The position numbers and the translations under genes were made by a program. The notes under the pieces are model-generated. The model saw nothing but the letters and a program-made list of their open reading frames with translations. It did not search any database and was not told the origin of the DNA. From contig JAUNNB010000004.1 in assembly GCA_030531645.1 (NCBI GenBank), positions 20,391 to 84,390 on the forward strand: a stretch of 64,000 bases of DNA. Reading direction: 5' to 3'. This document shows positions 16,552-25,810 of the stretch, piece after piece. Source of the DNA: Candidatus Saccharimonadota bacterium (GTDB lineage: Bacteria; Patescibacteriota; Saccharimonadia; Saccharimonadales; Saccharimonadaceae). How positions within the stretch are numbered: position 1 is the stretch's first letter; the number at the start of each line of letters is the position of its first letter.

Positions 16552-17730
16552 ATGCGGAAACAAAAGATTTTTATAGGTGTGTTCCTAGCATTAATTTATG
16601 GAGTGCTAGGTTTTTATGCTCTGAAACAGGTGCTGATATCTACTGGGAAGATTGATTTGGTGATGACGGACAACTGGAAGTTTTTTGAGCCAGAAAAAGA
16701 GAGAAACATTGTAGATAAACTTAATAATAAATTTGGTTCCGTAAAGATGACGCTAGAAAATAAGAGCAATAATTATTTTCCGTTGTATTTGCAATTGAAC
16801 GGCTTGTATGAGGGCGTGAATTTTAATTTGAACAAGCTTGTTTACGAGGATGTGCCACTGAGGATGAATGTTGGCGGGGAGTATTTATTCTACAACACGA
16901 AGCACGGATTTTATTATCTGGAAGCTAAGCAAAATTCAGATGAGTTAAAGGAGAACTATCAGAAGCAGGTGAAGTTCTTTAATGGTTTGGCGGAAAAGGG
17001 AATTAACGCAAACATCTACATGCTGACTGGATATGAGCTGACTAATTTGAAGCCAAATAATTTAAGTGGTTATGTGAGTGATTTTAAGAAGGATTTGAAC
17101 GACAAGATTAATTTGAAAGTGATGGAGATTGGCTCGATCGAGGAATATAAAGAGAAGTTTTATAAGACTGATCATCACTGGAATATGAAAGGGGCGCTTG
17201 AAGGGTATTATGGCATCATGGAAATGCTTGGGAAACAGCCTATGGCGGGTCTAGAAGCGAAGGAAGTGAGCGATGTGAAATATTATGGCTCGATGGCTAA
17301 AACGGCAATGAATACCAGCGTCTACGACCATATTATGGATGTGGATGTGAGGCCAAAATATGATGTGACGGTAAACGGCGCTGAACCGGAAAAGAAATTT
17401 AAACCACGCGTAATGCCGGAGAGAAATAATATTTTTTACGATTATTATGTGGGGTATTTTGATGGGCAATATGAAGAAGTAGTATATGATTATCATCAGC
17501 CCGGAGCGGGGAATTTGTTGATGATGTGCGATTCGTATGCTTGGCAGATTGATTACTTAGTGGCCAGCGCGTATGACAAAACATATGTTGTGAACGTGAG
17601 GTATGGAGATGGATTTGATATGGAACAATACATAAAAGATAATAATATAACAGATGTGTTGTTCTTGTATGAAGGTATGTCTTTGATGTTTGATGAGAAT
17701 GGCTATAATTTTGAGGGGATGGTGAAGTAA
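16552..17730 (+). CDS. DHHW family protein, AlgJ/AlgX-like O-acylation partner
   Basis: A 392-residue protein with one N-terminal membrane segment (residues 5-27) and an extracytoplasmic SGNH-like domain. TDHHWNMKGA, with D207-H208-H209-W210, is the DHHW motif of the family. In alginate-type systems such proteins work with an MBOAT protein that hands acyl groups across the membrane for glycan O-acetylation. The MBOAT gene follows directly, with the stop and start sharing a base (TAATG), so translation is coupled. The later GNLLMMCDSYAW may supply the serine of the active site (an S-Y-A-W block). Confidence 0.82.
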   Translation: MRKQKIFIGVFLALIYGVLGFYALKQVLISTGKIDLVMTDNWKFFEPEKERNIVDKLNNKFGSVKMTLENKSNNYFPLYLQLNGLYEGVNFNLNKLVYEDVPLRMNVGGEYLFYNTKHGFYYLEAKQNSDELKENYQKQVKFFNGLAEKGINANIYMLTGYELTNLKPNNLSGYVSDFKKDLNDKINLKVMEIGSIEEYKEKFYKTDHHWNMKGALEGYYGIMEMLGKQPMAGLEAKEVSDVKYYGSMAKTAMNTSVYDHIMDVDVRPKYDVTVNGAEPEKKFKPRVMPERNNIFYDYYVGYFDGQYEEVVYDYHQPGAGNLLMMCDSYAWQIDYLVASAYDKTYVVNVRYGDGFDMEQYIKDNNITDVLFLYEGMSLMFDENGYNFEGMVK

Positions 17731-19103
17731 TGGTATTTTCAAGTTTGATTTTCCTATTTATGTTCCTGCCGATATTCTTGATGTGCTATTTCATTCCAAA
17801 GAATAGGAAGGTTAGGAATGTGGTGCTACTGCTATTCTCGATAGCATTCTATACATATGGTGAGCCGATTTATATCTTATTGATGCTCGCATCGATCTTG
17901 TTTAACTATTTTATGACAAGGTGGATGGTGGCTAGAAAAAATAGTAAATTCATCTTCGTGCTGATTATTATTTTCAACCTGGGGCTACTTGGGTTGTTTA
18001 AATACGCAGATTTCTTTATTGGAAATGTGAATAATCTATTAGGACTCAGCATTGGGTTCTTGAAGCTGTCCTTGCCGATTGGTATTAGTTTTTATACATT
18101 CCAGGTTTTGACGTACGTGATTGATGTCTATAGGAAACAGGTGAAGGTGCAAAAGAGCATCATCAACCTCGGGTGTTATATTAGTGCGTTCCCACAGCTG
18201 ATTGCTGGTCCGATAGTGCGTTATAGCACCGTGAATGAGGAGCTCGATAACAGGAAAGAGAATGTTAAGGATTTTGCGGATGGTATCGGAAGATTCATCA
18301 TTGGTCTAGCTAAGAAAGCGATTATCGCAAACGAGATGGCCTATGTGGCTGATGCGATTTTTGGTAGTGCGATGGTTGAAGCTGGCTTTATAGGCGCTTT
18401 GATTGGTGCTCTCGCATATGCGTTGCAGATTTACTTTGATTTCTCTGGTTATTCCGATATGGCCATTGGTTTAGGTAGGATGCTTGGTTTCCATTACTTA
18501 GAGAACTTTGACCATCCGTATAGAGCTACTAGCATTACTGATTTTTGGCGTAGGTGGCATATTTCGCTTTCAAGTTTCTTTAGGGACTATGTGTATATTC
18601 CACTTGGCGGGAATAGGTGTAGTAAAACAAGAAATATTATCAACATTTTGGTTGTGTGGGCTCTCACTGGTTTGTGGCATGGAGCAAGCTGGAACTTTGT
18701 GATTTGGGGTCTATATTTCGGCGTGATTTTAATCTTAGAGAAATTTGTGTTCAAGAAGGTGCTTGAGAAAATGCCTGGGGTGCTAAAGCATGTTTATGCT
18801 CTGGTGATTATCCTGATAGGCTGGGTGATATTCTACTTTACTGACTTGTCTCAACTTGGCGAGGCATTTAGATCTCTCATTGGATTGAATGGTTTGGGTA
18901 GTATAGATTTGTTGACGCATCTACAAATCTTCAAGATAAGAACGATTGTGGTGTTTGTACTTGGTATGATATTTAGCGTGAAGGCGTTTAAGTTGAAAGA
19001 GGGAAAGACGCTGACTTATATCATCTTGATTTTGCTGTTTGTACTAAGCGTAATATTCATTTTGGCATCAACTTATAATCCGTTCATTTATTTCAGATTT
19101 TAA
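17730..19103 (+). CDS. MBOAT family O-acyltransferase (AlgI/DltB-like)
   Basis: A 457-residue polytopic protein with the AlgI-type start MVFSSLIFLFMFLPIFLMCYF, LSLPIGISFYTFQVLTYVIDVYR, FRDYVYIPLGGNR and the catalytic LTGLWHGASWNFVIWG, with H317. It would move acetyl groups from the cytoplasm to an outside acceptor. The preceding DHHW protein is the likely partner. Without a DltA/DltC gene nearby, glycan O-acetylation is more likely than D-alanylation. Confidence 0.9.
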   Translation: MVFSSLIFLFMFLPIFLMCYFIPKNRKVRNVVLLLFSIAFYTYGEPIYILLMLASILFNYFMTRWMVARKNSKFIFVLIIIFNLGLLGLFKYADFFIGNVNNLLGLSIGFLKLSLPIGISFYTFQVLTYVIDVYRKQVKVQKSIINLGCYISAFPQLIAGPIVRYSTVNEELDNRKENVKDFADGIGRFIIGLAKKAIIANEMAYVADAIFGSAMVEAGFIGALIGALAYALQIYFDFSGYSDMAIGLGRMLGFHYLENFDHPYRATSITDFWRRWHISLSSFFRDYVYIPLGGNRCSKTRNIINILVVWALTGLWHGASWNFVIWGLYFGVILILEKFVFKKVLEKMPGVLKHVYALVIILIGWVIFYFTDLSQLGEAFRSLIGLNGLGSIDLLTHLQIFKIRTIVVFVLGMIFSVKAFKLKEGKTLTYIILILLFVLSVIFILASTYNPFIYFRF

Positions 19104-19171
19104 AGGTTTTTATAGACTTTTTGGCTAGCTTTTTGTGGTATAATAAATAGAGAAATTAAGAGAGGTACAGA

Positions 19172-20812
19172 ATGGCGACAAAATACATTTTTGTTACGGG
19201 TGGCGTGCTTTCAGGAGTGGGTAAAGGCATCACGGCAGCTAGCATGGGTGCTATATTGAAGGCTAAAGGATATAAAGTGACGATGCAGAAGTGCGACCCG
19301 TATCTAAATGTAGATGCAGGTTTGTTGAATCCGGTTGAACACGGTGAATGCTTTGTGACACACGATGGTGTAGAGACAGATCTCGACCTGGGCCATTATG
19401 AAAGGTTTTTGGATTTTGAGACTTCCAAATATTCAATTACTCTTTCAGGTTCAATCTTTAAAGAATTGATTGATAAAGAACGCTCTGGTGGTTTTCATGG
19501 CAAGACTGTGCAGTTGATTCCGCACTTTACCAATCTCGTTCAGGAGAAGATTGAGAGAGCATCTGCAGATTCCGATATTCACATCGTGGAAATTGGTGGC
19601 ACCGTAGGTGATTATGAGGGGTTGTCTTTCCTAGAAGCGATTAGATTATTTGCTAATAGAGTTGGTCGCCAAAATTGTTTGTATATTGATGTCGTTTTTG
19701 TACCATGGCTCAATACATCAAAAGAATTGAAAACAAAACCTGCCCAGAATACTTTGAAAGATTTGCGTGGATTTGGCATCATTCCAGATGTGGTGGTATG
19801 CCGTACGGAGAAGCCAGCGCCAAGGGAAATGTGCGAGAAGATTGCGGCGTTTGCTGGTATTGCGCCTGAAGCGGTGCTTAATTTGCCAGACATTGATTCT
19901 GTATATGATGTACCATTTAATGTTTTGAAATCTGGCGTGCTCGAGATTTTGAATGAGTTCCTCGACGATTCAAAGAAACCAGATATGACAAAGTGGGAAG
20001 ATTTCTCAAAGCGTCGTTCAACTAAGTATGCAAAGACCGTGAAGGTTGGCCTCGTGGCGAAATATGTAGGGAACGATGATACTTACATCTGTGTGACGGA
20101 GGCTTTGAAGGCTGCGGCAGCATGGAATAAGGTCAATATGGAGATTGTCTGGATTAATGCTGAGAAAGCTGGCGAAGACAAGACCTATGCGACTCGCGAA
20201 TTCAAGAAAGTTGATGGCTTGGTAGTGCCTGGTGGGTTTGGCGCGAGAGGCGCTGAAGGCAAGATTGCCGCAGCTACTTATGCACTTAAGAATGACAAGC
20301 CATACCTTGGTCTTTGTTTAGGTTTGCAAATGGCTTGTGTGGCTGCTGCTAGAATGGGTGGCGTGAAGAACGCCAACTCGGAAGAATTCGGTGCCAAGGA
20401 AGGCGAGAATGTTGTTTACATCATGGATGGCCAGAAGGGCAAAGAGTCGACTGGTGGTACTATGAGGCTCGGTGATTATCCTGCAGTTCTCAAGAAGGGA
20501 ACTGGCACGGCGAAACTTTATATGGAACAGAGTGTAGAATCGAAGCGTGGTTTTGCTACGAAGCGTAGAGATGGCGGGCTAGATGTGATTGAACGCCATA
20601 GACACCGTTATGAAGTGAATCAGAAATTCCTAGAGCAGATTTCGAAAGGTGGGCTTGAAGTTTCTGGTACGTCGCCAGATGGTAAGTTGGTAGAGTTTGT
20701 GGAAGCACCAAAATGTAAGTTTTTCCAGGCTACACAGGCACACCCTGAGTTCAAATCTAGACCACTTAATACTCATCCATTGTTCATGGAATTTGTTAAG
20801 AATTTGAAATAA
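19172..20812 (+). CDS. pyrG: CTP synthase
   Basis: Makes CTP from UTP, ATP and glutamine. The full 546-residue two-domain enzyme is present. The synthetase domain begins KYIFVTGGVLSGVGKGITAASMG, with SYDRFL-type motifs such as HYERFLDFE. The class I glutaminase domain has C382 in LGLCLGLQM and the HPEFKSRP ending. A GTGGTATAAT -10 element and an AGAGG ribosome site precede the ATG. It is followed by the KwaB-like gene after 12 nt. CTP supply suits the nearby cytidylyltransferase, though that link is only suggestive. Confidence 0.97.
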   Translation: MATKYIFVTGGVLSGVGKGITAASMGAILKAKGYKVTMQKCDPYLNVDAGLLNPVEHGECFVTHDGVETDLDLGHYERFLDFETSKYSITLSGSIFKELIDKERSGGFHGKTVQLIPHFTNLVQEKIERASADSDIHIVEIGGTVGDYEGLSFLEAIRLFANRVGRQNCLYIDVVFVPWLNTSKELKTKPAQNTLKDLRGFGIIPDVVVCRTEKPAPREMCEKIAAFAGIAPEAVLNLPDIDSVYDVPFNVLKSGVLEILNEFLDDSKKPDMTKWEDFSKRRSTKYAKTVKVGLVAKYVGNDDTYICVTEALKAAAAWNKVNMEIVWINAEKAGEDKTYATREFKKVDGLVVPGGFGARGAEGKIAAATYALKNDKPYLGLCLGLQMACVAAARMGGVKNANSEEFGAKEGENVVYIMDGQKGKESTGGTMRLGDYPAVLKKGTGTAKLYMEQSVESKRGFATKRRDGGLDVIERHRHRYEVNQKFLEQISKGGLEVSGTSPDGKLVEFVEAPKCKFFQATQAHPEFKSRPLNTHPLFMEFVKNLK

Positions 20813-20824
20813 AGAAAGGAAAAT

Positions 20825-21832
20825 ATGGCAGAAATTATTAATAGTGAAATTGAGAAAATCACCGATTTTGATGTGTTTCTTTGGGCAAATGAAGTAGATG
20901 AGATTAAGAATAATGTCTCGTGTGAGTTGTTCTTGTTCAATAAGAATTACACGCCATTTAAGGTGCGCTATTCTGATAAACTCGCAACGAGCGTGAAAAC
21001 TGTCTTTATGGGCGAGGCGATTGCTTATGTGATCAAGGAGGCCGATAAAGGTTTGGAGCAGCGTGAATACGAGAAGAGCGACGGCGAGGATAAGGTTGTT
21101 TATCGTACAGACCTCAAAAATGTAACGAGAGCTGAATCGTTGATTAACTTGATTGAAAACGAATATAAGGATATCGATTTCTTTACCGATAATGAGCACG
21201 AGTTCAAGAAGGTGAAGGGTATTATCGCTAGATTTACTTATGCTGGCGGCGGTGATGGCACCAAGACATTTTACATTGCGAAAGGCTTGGCTGCATCGTC
21301 AGCACTTAAGGGTGCATCTAGCTGGGAACTTAATGGTGAGAGTTTTGAGCCATTTGGTGCTGAGATTGCGATTCGTATGCCAGAGGATAACCAGGTGGCA
21401 ATTGTTGATAGGAATGTAGTGATTTTCAATCAGAGCAAGTTCGAGAGTTTATTCCAGTATGACTATAAAGCTCAGATGATTGCTGAAGAAAAGGCAAAGG
21501 AATTAGAGAAGAAATATAAACTCTCGTTCTCCGAGGGCTTGACTCTTAACGCATTGTTGCAGGATAAAAAGCCGCTCGTGAAGAAGCTTCAGAACATGGA
21601 TATTGAAGAAGAGATGAGTCAGGAACAGCTCGTTGATTATGCTGATGATATGAAGCTTGAGCTAATGACAGATGATGATGGATCGATTATCATTATGGAC
21701 GATAAAGATTTGACCATGTTCGTGAATTTGCTTGCGGAAGATTATTATGTGTCACCAGTGAATGGTAGGCGCTATGAGATTAAGTCTAAGAAATTGATGG
21801 AAGAACCAGAAGGCGAACCACCACGAGGCTAA
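20825..21832 (+). CDS. DUF4868 (KwaB-like) protein
   Basis: A 335-residue soluble protein. From about residue 190, VAIVDRNVVIFNQSKFESLFQYDYKAQMIAEEKAKELEKKYKL, then repeated short helices, and finally NLLAEDYYVSPVNGRRYEIKSKK, follow the DUF4868 pattern known from KwaB of the Kiwa anti-phage system. No KwaA-type membrane partner lies next to it. It sits between pyrG and tsaC with close spacing and a good AAAGGAA site, so expression is probably steady. The assignment is by pattern recognition. Another helical family is possible. Confidence 0.5.
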   Translation: MAEIINSEIEKITDFDVFLWANEVDEIKNNVSCELFLFNKNYTPFKVRYSDKLATSVKTVFMGEAIAYVIKEADKGLEQREYEKSDGEDKVVYRTDLKNVTRAESLINLIENEYKDIDFFTDNEHEFKKVKGIIARFTYAGGGDGTKTFYIAKGLAASSALKGASSWELNGESFEPFGAEIAIRMPEDNQVAIVDRNVVIFNQSKFESLFQYDYKAQMIAEEKAKELEKKYKLSFSEGLTLNALLQDKKPLVKKLQNMDIEEEMSQEQLVDYADDMKLELMTDDDGSIIIMDDKDLTMFVNLLAEDYYVSPVNGRRYEIKSKKLMEEPEGEPPRG

Positions 21833-21833
21833 A

Positions 21834-22391
21834 ATGGAAGAAGCTATCCAGCAGTTGAAGAATGGTGGGGTGGTGATAATCCCAACCGATACTGTGTATG
21901 GCATTGGGTGCTTGGCTTCTGATGAGGGGGCAATTAAGCGGATTTTTGAGATAAAAAATAGGCCCCTCGCTAAGCCGATAAATGTGCTGGTGGCGGGTAT
22001 CGACCAGATTCGTGATATTGCTGAGATAGAGCCTAAAGAAGAACAGATTATAAGGGAATATATGCCTGGGGCGGTGACGATTATCTTGAAAAAGAAAGGT
22101 GTTTTGCCTGATGTCCTGACGGCTGGGTTAGAGACAGTGGGGGTGCGTATTCCGGATGATGAGACTACGCGAAAGATAATCGAAGAGACTGGGCCGCTGG
22201 CGGTGACAAGTGCGAATTATGCAGATGAGGATCCGGCCCGAGAAGTTGCTGATTTGCCGGAATCTTTGGTAGAAAAAGTGGACTATATTCTAGATGAAGG
22301 CAGAGTGCAGGGTGGCATGCCGTCTACAATTGTACAAGTCGTGGGGGATGAGATTAAGACTTTGCGCGTGGGCCCGATAGAAATTAAGTAA
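21834..22391 (+). CDS. tsaC: Threonylcarbamoyl-AMP synthase (Sua5/YrdC)
   Basis: Forms threonylcarbamoyl-AMP from threonine, bicarbonate and ATP for t6A37 modification of ANN-decoding tRNAs. The 185-residue single YrdC domain has NGGVVIIPTDTVYGIGC at the start, the KRIFEIKNRPLAKPINVLV nucleotide-binding block, and GPLAVTSANYADEDP. It starts one base after the preceding stop, implying coupled translation. Confidence 0.93.
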   Translation: MEEAIQQLKNGGVVIIPTDTVYGIGCLASDEGAIKRIFEIKNRPLAKPINVLVAGIDQIRDIAEIEPKEEQIIREYMPGAVTIILKKKGVLPDVLTAGLETVGVRIPDDETTRKIIEETGPLAVTSANYADEDPAREVADLPESLVEKVDYILDEGRVQGGMPSTIVQVVGDEIKTLRVGPIEIK

Positions 22392-22399
22392 GGAGGAAT

Positions 22400-23050
22400 A
22401 TGGCAGAATCGAGTCGTGAACTAAGAGAACGAGAGCAGAAAAAAATGAATATCAAAGGCGGAGTGCTCGCTGTGGTATTGGTTGTGTTGCTGGGTGGCGT
22501 GACATTCTTTGTGACAAGGAAATTGACCGAACCAAAAGAAGAGCCAGTGGCAGAAACTCCAGCTGAGGTTGATTTGGGGAAGGTGAATTTTGAATATAAG
22601 CCTGAGAAAGTAAGTGAAAAAAGTTATCGTCTGCCGACTGCTGATTATGGAAATCTTTTCAGCGTTAGTTGCACGGATGAAGGGAATGCAAGAAACTGCA
22701 ACTTCACTGCTTCGGCGGAGGGATTCTCGAGTTTTGGAATAGAAAAACCAGAGGGTGGGGTGATGATGTTTCGTATTGAGGGGAAAGTCAGGCAGATAAA
22801 TGTGACTGGATTTGGTACTCAAATTGGAAACGAATATCTCACCGTGGTGATGGCGGATGGAAGTCTTAGGGCTAGTAAGGTGGCTGAGATTTTGCAGGGA
22901 ATGGAAGTCGAACTTAAGACAGTTGAGGGGGTCTCGAATGTAGTTTCAACAGAACAGATTTCGATGATTGATGAAAATAAACTTGGTACATACACAACCA
23001 TAGCCAATCGACTTGACGGAACTTTCTACGATTTGGCTGATTATCTTTAA
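22400..23050 (+). CDS. Membrane-anchored protein of unknown function
   Basis: A 216-residue protein with a charged N-terminus, one transmembrane segment at about residues 19-41 and a ~175-residue outside part beginning with a P/E-rich spacer. Two cysteines lie close together in SVSCTDEGNARNCNF and could form a disulfide. I do not recognise the family. AAGGAGG precedes the start and it follows tsaC by 8 nt. Its stop abuts the stop of the convergent ychF with no base between and no terminator. Confidence 0.75.
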   Translation: MAESSRELREREQKKMNIKGGVLAVVLVVLLGGVTFFVTRKLTEPKEEPVAETPAEVDLGKVNFEYKPEKVSEKSYRLPTADYGNLFSVSCTDEGNARNCNFTASAEGFSSFGIEKPEGGVMMFRIEGKVRQINVTGFGTQIGNEYLTVVMADGSLRASKVAEILQGMEVELKTVEGVSNVVSTEQISMIDENKLGTYTTIANRLDGTFYDLADYL

Positions 23051-24046
23051 TTAGACATTGAAACGAAATTCGACAATGTCGCCATCTTGCATAGTGTAGG
23101 TTTTACCTTCGGTGCGGAGTTTGCCGGCGGCTTTGACATTGGCTTCGGAGCCAAGCTCAACGAGATCGTTATATTTCATAACTTCAGCAGCAATGAAACC
23201 GCGTTCGAAATCTGTGTGAATGGTACCGGCAGCTTCAGGGGCAGTGGCACCTTTTTTGATGGTCCAGGCGCGGACTTCTTTTTTGCCAGCAGTGAGGAAC
23301 GATTGGAGACCGAGAGTATCGTAAGCGGCGCGAATTAACTCAGAAAGGGCATCTTCTTTGACACCATAGGTTTCGAGGAATTCCATTTTTTCGGCTTTGC
23401 TCATACCGACCATTTCTTCTTCGAGTTTGGCATTAACGAACACGGCTTGGGCAGGACTAACAAGTGCGCGCATTTCGTTTTTGAATGCTTCATTGGTGAG
23501 CTCGTTGTCGTCGATATTGAACATATAAATGACTGGTTTTTCGGTGAGGTAAGGGATGTTTTCATCCGGAGCGTTGCCTTTTTTGGCCTTCAGGGCAACC
23601 TTTTCTTTAGTCTCTAAGTCTGCGAGCTCGAGCTCGGTCTGGATGATTTCAATATCGGACTTTGGGTCGACAGCGGCGGGGGTATTGGCATCCTTAGAAA
23701 CATGCATAATATCATCATTATGGAAGGCACGAACGACATGGCAGATAATCTGGCACTCACGGATATGAGCGAGGAATTTATTGCCAAGACCTTCGCCTTT
23801 GCTAGCACCTTCAACGAGACCGGCGATATCGACGAACTCGACAGTGGCTGGAACGATTTTTTCGGTTTCATACATCTTACCGAGGACATCAAGGCGTTCG
23901 TCAGGGACGGGAACGATGCCGACATTAGGCTCAATGGTTGCAAATGGATAGTTGGCAGCCAAAGCATTGGCGCTGTTTGTGAGTGCGTTAAAAAGTGTAG
24001 ATTTGCCGACATTTGGGAGGCCGACGATACCAATCTTCAAATTCAT
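23051..24046 (-). CDS. ychF: YchF-type Obg GTPase/ATPase
   Basis: A translation-associated P-loop NTPase. GLPNVGKST (residues 9-17) is the P loop, [21 protein letters not shown] carries G2-G3, and a TGS domain ends with [17 protein letters not shown]. It is 331 residues, slightly shorter than the usual ~363. The start [12 protein letters not shown] was chosen because TATAAT lies eight bases upstream on the minus strand. An earlier in-frame ATG lies two bases after the -10 and would precede transcription start. Confidence 0.94.
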   Translation of the reverse strand: MNLKIGIVGLPNVGKSTLFNALTNSANALAANYPFATIEPNVGIVPVPDERLDVLGKMYETEKIVPATVEFVDIAGLVEGASKGEGLGNKFLAHIRECQIICHVVRAFHNDDIMHVSKDANTPAAVDPKSDIEIIQTELELADLETKEKVALKAKKGNAPDENIPYLTEKPVIYMFNIDDNELTNEAFKNEMRALVSPAQAVFVNAKLEEEMVGMSKAEKMEFLETYGVKEDALSELIRAAYDTLGLQSFLTAGKKEVRAWTIKKGATAPEAAGTIHTDFERGFIAAEVMKYNDLVELGSEANVKAAGKLRTEGKTYTMQDGDIVEFRFNV

Positions 24047-24138
24047 TATCATATATTATACCACATCGTGGCATAATTAATAGAGGAGGAGGGGAACATG
24101 CTTGCGTTTTGAAGAGAGACTTATGGAAAGAGTCCATA

Positions 24139-24882
24139 CTAGATGCCGTAAACTGTTTGTTCTGGGCAGGTTTCTAAGACAGTCTTCATGGATGTTTTTT
24201 CGGCTTCAGTGACCCAGAGTGAGTATTTAGATTTGACGGAGATTTGGCGAGCGATGTATTGGCAACGGAAGGATTTATTGGGTGGAAGCCAGGTGGCGGC
24301 ATCGCCATCGGACTTCTTTTGGTTGGTTTTGGCGTCGACGGCGATGAGGTTGAGCGGGTCTGTAGCTATGTTATAACGCGTATCATCTGACATATACTGA
24401 GCACCTTTTTGCCAGGCATCTGAGAGTGCGACGACATGATCGATTTGAAGTCCATCGCTGATTTCTTTACGAGTCTCGAATGTTATGATTTGGCCAGTGT
24501 ATGGCTCATAGAAAGTGCCGGAGATGACATTGCATTTTTCATCGGTGATGGCGGTGTCGCCAAATTCGCGTTTTAGGATGCGTTGGCGGAGATTGCAGCC
24601 ATCGATGTTCGGCCAAGTTTTGTAGAATTTCTCGCGTGAATAATTGGTTTTAGGCGCACGACCTTTAACCTCTAGAGTTTCTAGGGTGTCAGACGCTAAT
24701 TTGTCTGATTTTTCGATATTATCTGGGATGGTGGTATCGCTGGAAGAGCCTTGGTTGAAACTATAGACCCAGTTGCTTTTGCTAGTAAATAGAAAACCCA
24801 GAATACCAACAATGATAACCGTGAGGGCAGAAGCGCGACGGATTTTGTAGATTGTCTTACGAGTCATAAGATGTTGGGACAT
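24139..24882 (-). CDS. Membrane-anchored HNH (DUF1524-type) nuclease
   Basis: A 247-residue protein with an N-terminal membrane segment (about residues 18-34) and an outside domain. LQIDHVVALSDAWQKGA (D148, H149), DPLNLIAVDAKTNQKK (N178, N187, K190) and ATWLPP are the motifs of secreted bacterial HNH nucleases that are frequent in Actinobacteria. An epibiont could use it to cut external DNA for nucleotide salvage or uptake; this is inference. Its first codons overlap the CBS-domain gene by 26 nt. ATG at 24867 is a plausible alternative start. Confidence 0.82.
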   Translation of the reverse strand: MSQHLMTRKTIYKIRRASALTVIIVGILGFLFTSKSNWVYSFNQGSSSDTTIPDNIEKSDKLASDTLETLEVKGRAPKTNYSREKFYKTWPNIDGCNLRQRILKREFGDTAITDEKCNVISGTFYEPYTGQIITFETRKEISDGLQIDHVVALSDAWQKGAQYMSDDTRYNIATDPLNLIAVDAKTNQKKSDGDAATWLPPNKSFRCQYIARQISVKSKYSLWVTEAEKTSMKTVLETCPEQTVYGI

Positions 24883-25723
24883 CAGTTGGACGTGGCGGAT
24901 AGAGCGGGGCAGTGCCAGGAGTGCGACGTGCAGCGCCTACGCTTTGGACTGGACGATAATCTGATTTAGGAACAAATGGACCGTTGCCGTTTTGGCGGCG
25001 AGAAACTAGAGCTACATTAGTGTCTTCAGCGAAATCGTCTTTTGGTACGAAGCCGATGAGAGACTCGACGACAGCTGAAAATGGCAGGACACCGCGCATA
25101 TCGCCACGAGGGTTTACGACGATGAAGAAATGTGAGCCAGTGCGAGAGAAGGCGGCCATTGCCATTTCGAGGGAATAATCATCGCGGACATAATAGACGG
25201 TTTTGTCGATGAAGCTGGAGGCACGGTCGGTTTCGCGAATTTCAAGAGAATTGAGCTGTGCGGTATGGAGCATGCCAGTAACATTACCATGTGTATCTAA
25301 AACAGGGAAATGTTGGAGGCCAGATTTGTAGAGTTTATCTAGCATGAGGGGACCAAGAAAATCGTTTTCATAAACGAAGACGGCTTGGTCTTTTGGGGTC
25401 ATAATATCGCTAACGCGACGGTGTTCAAATGACATAACGCCGGCGATGCGGGATTTCTGCTCTTTAGTAATGACTTCGGATGGGAGTTTTTTGAGTACCC
25501 AAATGAGATCTTCAGTGGTTTCTGGAAGATAAATCTCTGGGATTTCAATTTCTTCTTCCTCGTCTTTTGGAGCTGTTTCTTCGTCGTCTTTAGGGCGACG
25601 GATACGGTTGAAAAGATTTTTGATTTTTTCGCCGATGCCTTTGAAAAAACCACCGATTTTAGATAGAAAATTAGTATTGCTGGTGTTTGGACGCGTGTCG
25701 TCCGAATTAGTTTCTGATTGCAT
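24857..25723 (-). CDS. CBS-pair domain protein, CorC-like
   Basis: A 288-residue protein with an acidic, low-complexity first third and then two CBS repeats in the CorC/HlyC arrangement: RRVSDIMTPKDQAVFVYEND, GLQHFPVLDTHGNVTGMLH, then TVYYVRDDYSLEMAM and HFFIVVNPRGDMRGVLPFSAVVE. CBS pairs bind adenine nucleotides or Mg-ATP and usually regulate transporters. There is no DUF21 membrane domain here. The start was set by GGAGG at a good distance; an upstream in-frame ATG lacks one. It shares a divergent promoter region with the DsbA-like gene. Confidence 0.72.
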   Translation of the reverse strand: MQSETNSDDTRPNTSNTNFLSKIGGFFKGIGEKIKNLFNRIRRPKDDEETAPKDEEEEIEIPEIYLPETTEDLIWVLKKLPSEVITKEQKSRIAGVMSFEHRRVSDIMTPKDQAVFVYENDFLGPLMLDKLYKSGLQHFPVLDTHGNVTGMLHTAQLNSLEIRETDRASSFIDKTVYYVRDDYSLEMAMAAFSRTGSHFFIVVNPRGDMRGVLPFSAVVESLIGFVPKDDFAEDTNVALVSRRQNGNGPFVPKSDYRPVQSVGAARRTPGTAPLYPPRPTDVPTSYDS

Positions 25724-25765
25724 TTGTACCTCCATATTCGCATTGCCCACAAATGCTTTTCATGC

Positions 25766-25781
25766 TATAATCCCATTATAC
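25766..25781. promoter_or_regulatory. Divergent -10 elements between the CBS and DsbA-like genes
   Basis: TATAAT at 25766-25771 serves the plus strand. ATTATA at 25776-25781 reads TATAAT on the minus strand. The two -10 boxes are only four bases apart, so polymerases should exclude each other. Confidence 0.6.
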
Positions 25782-25810
25782 ACGTTTTTCAGAATTATAA
25801 AAGGAGGAAA

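Noticed and set aside
20825..21832. Complete Kiwa defence system
   Set aside because: No KwaA-like membrane gene is adjacent. Neighbours are pyrG and tsaC.
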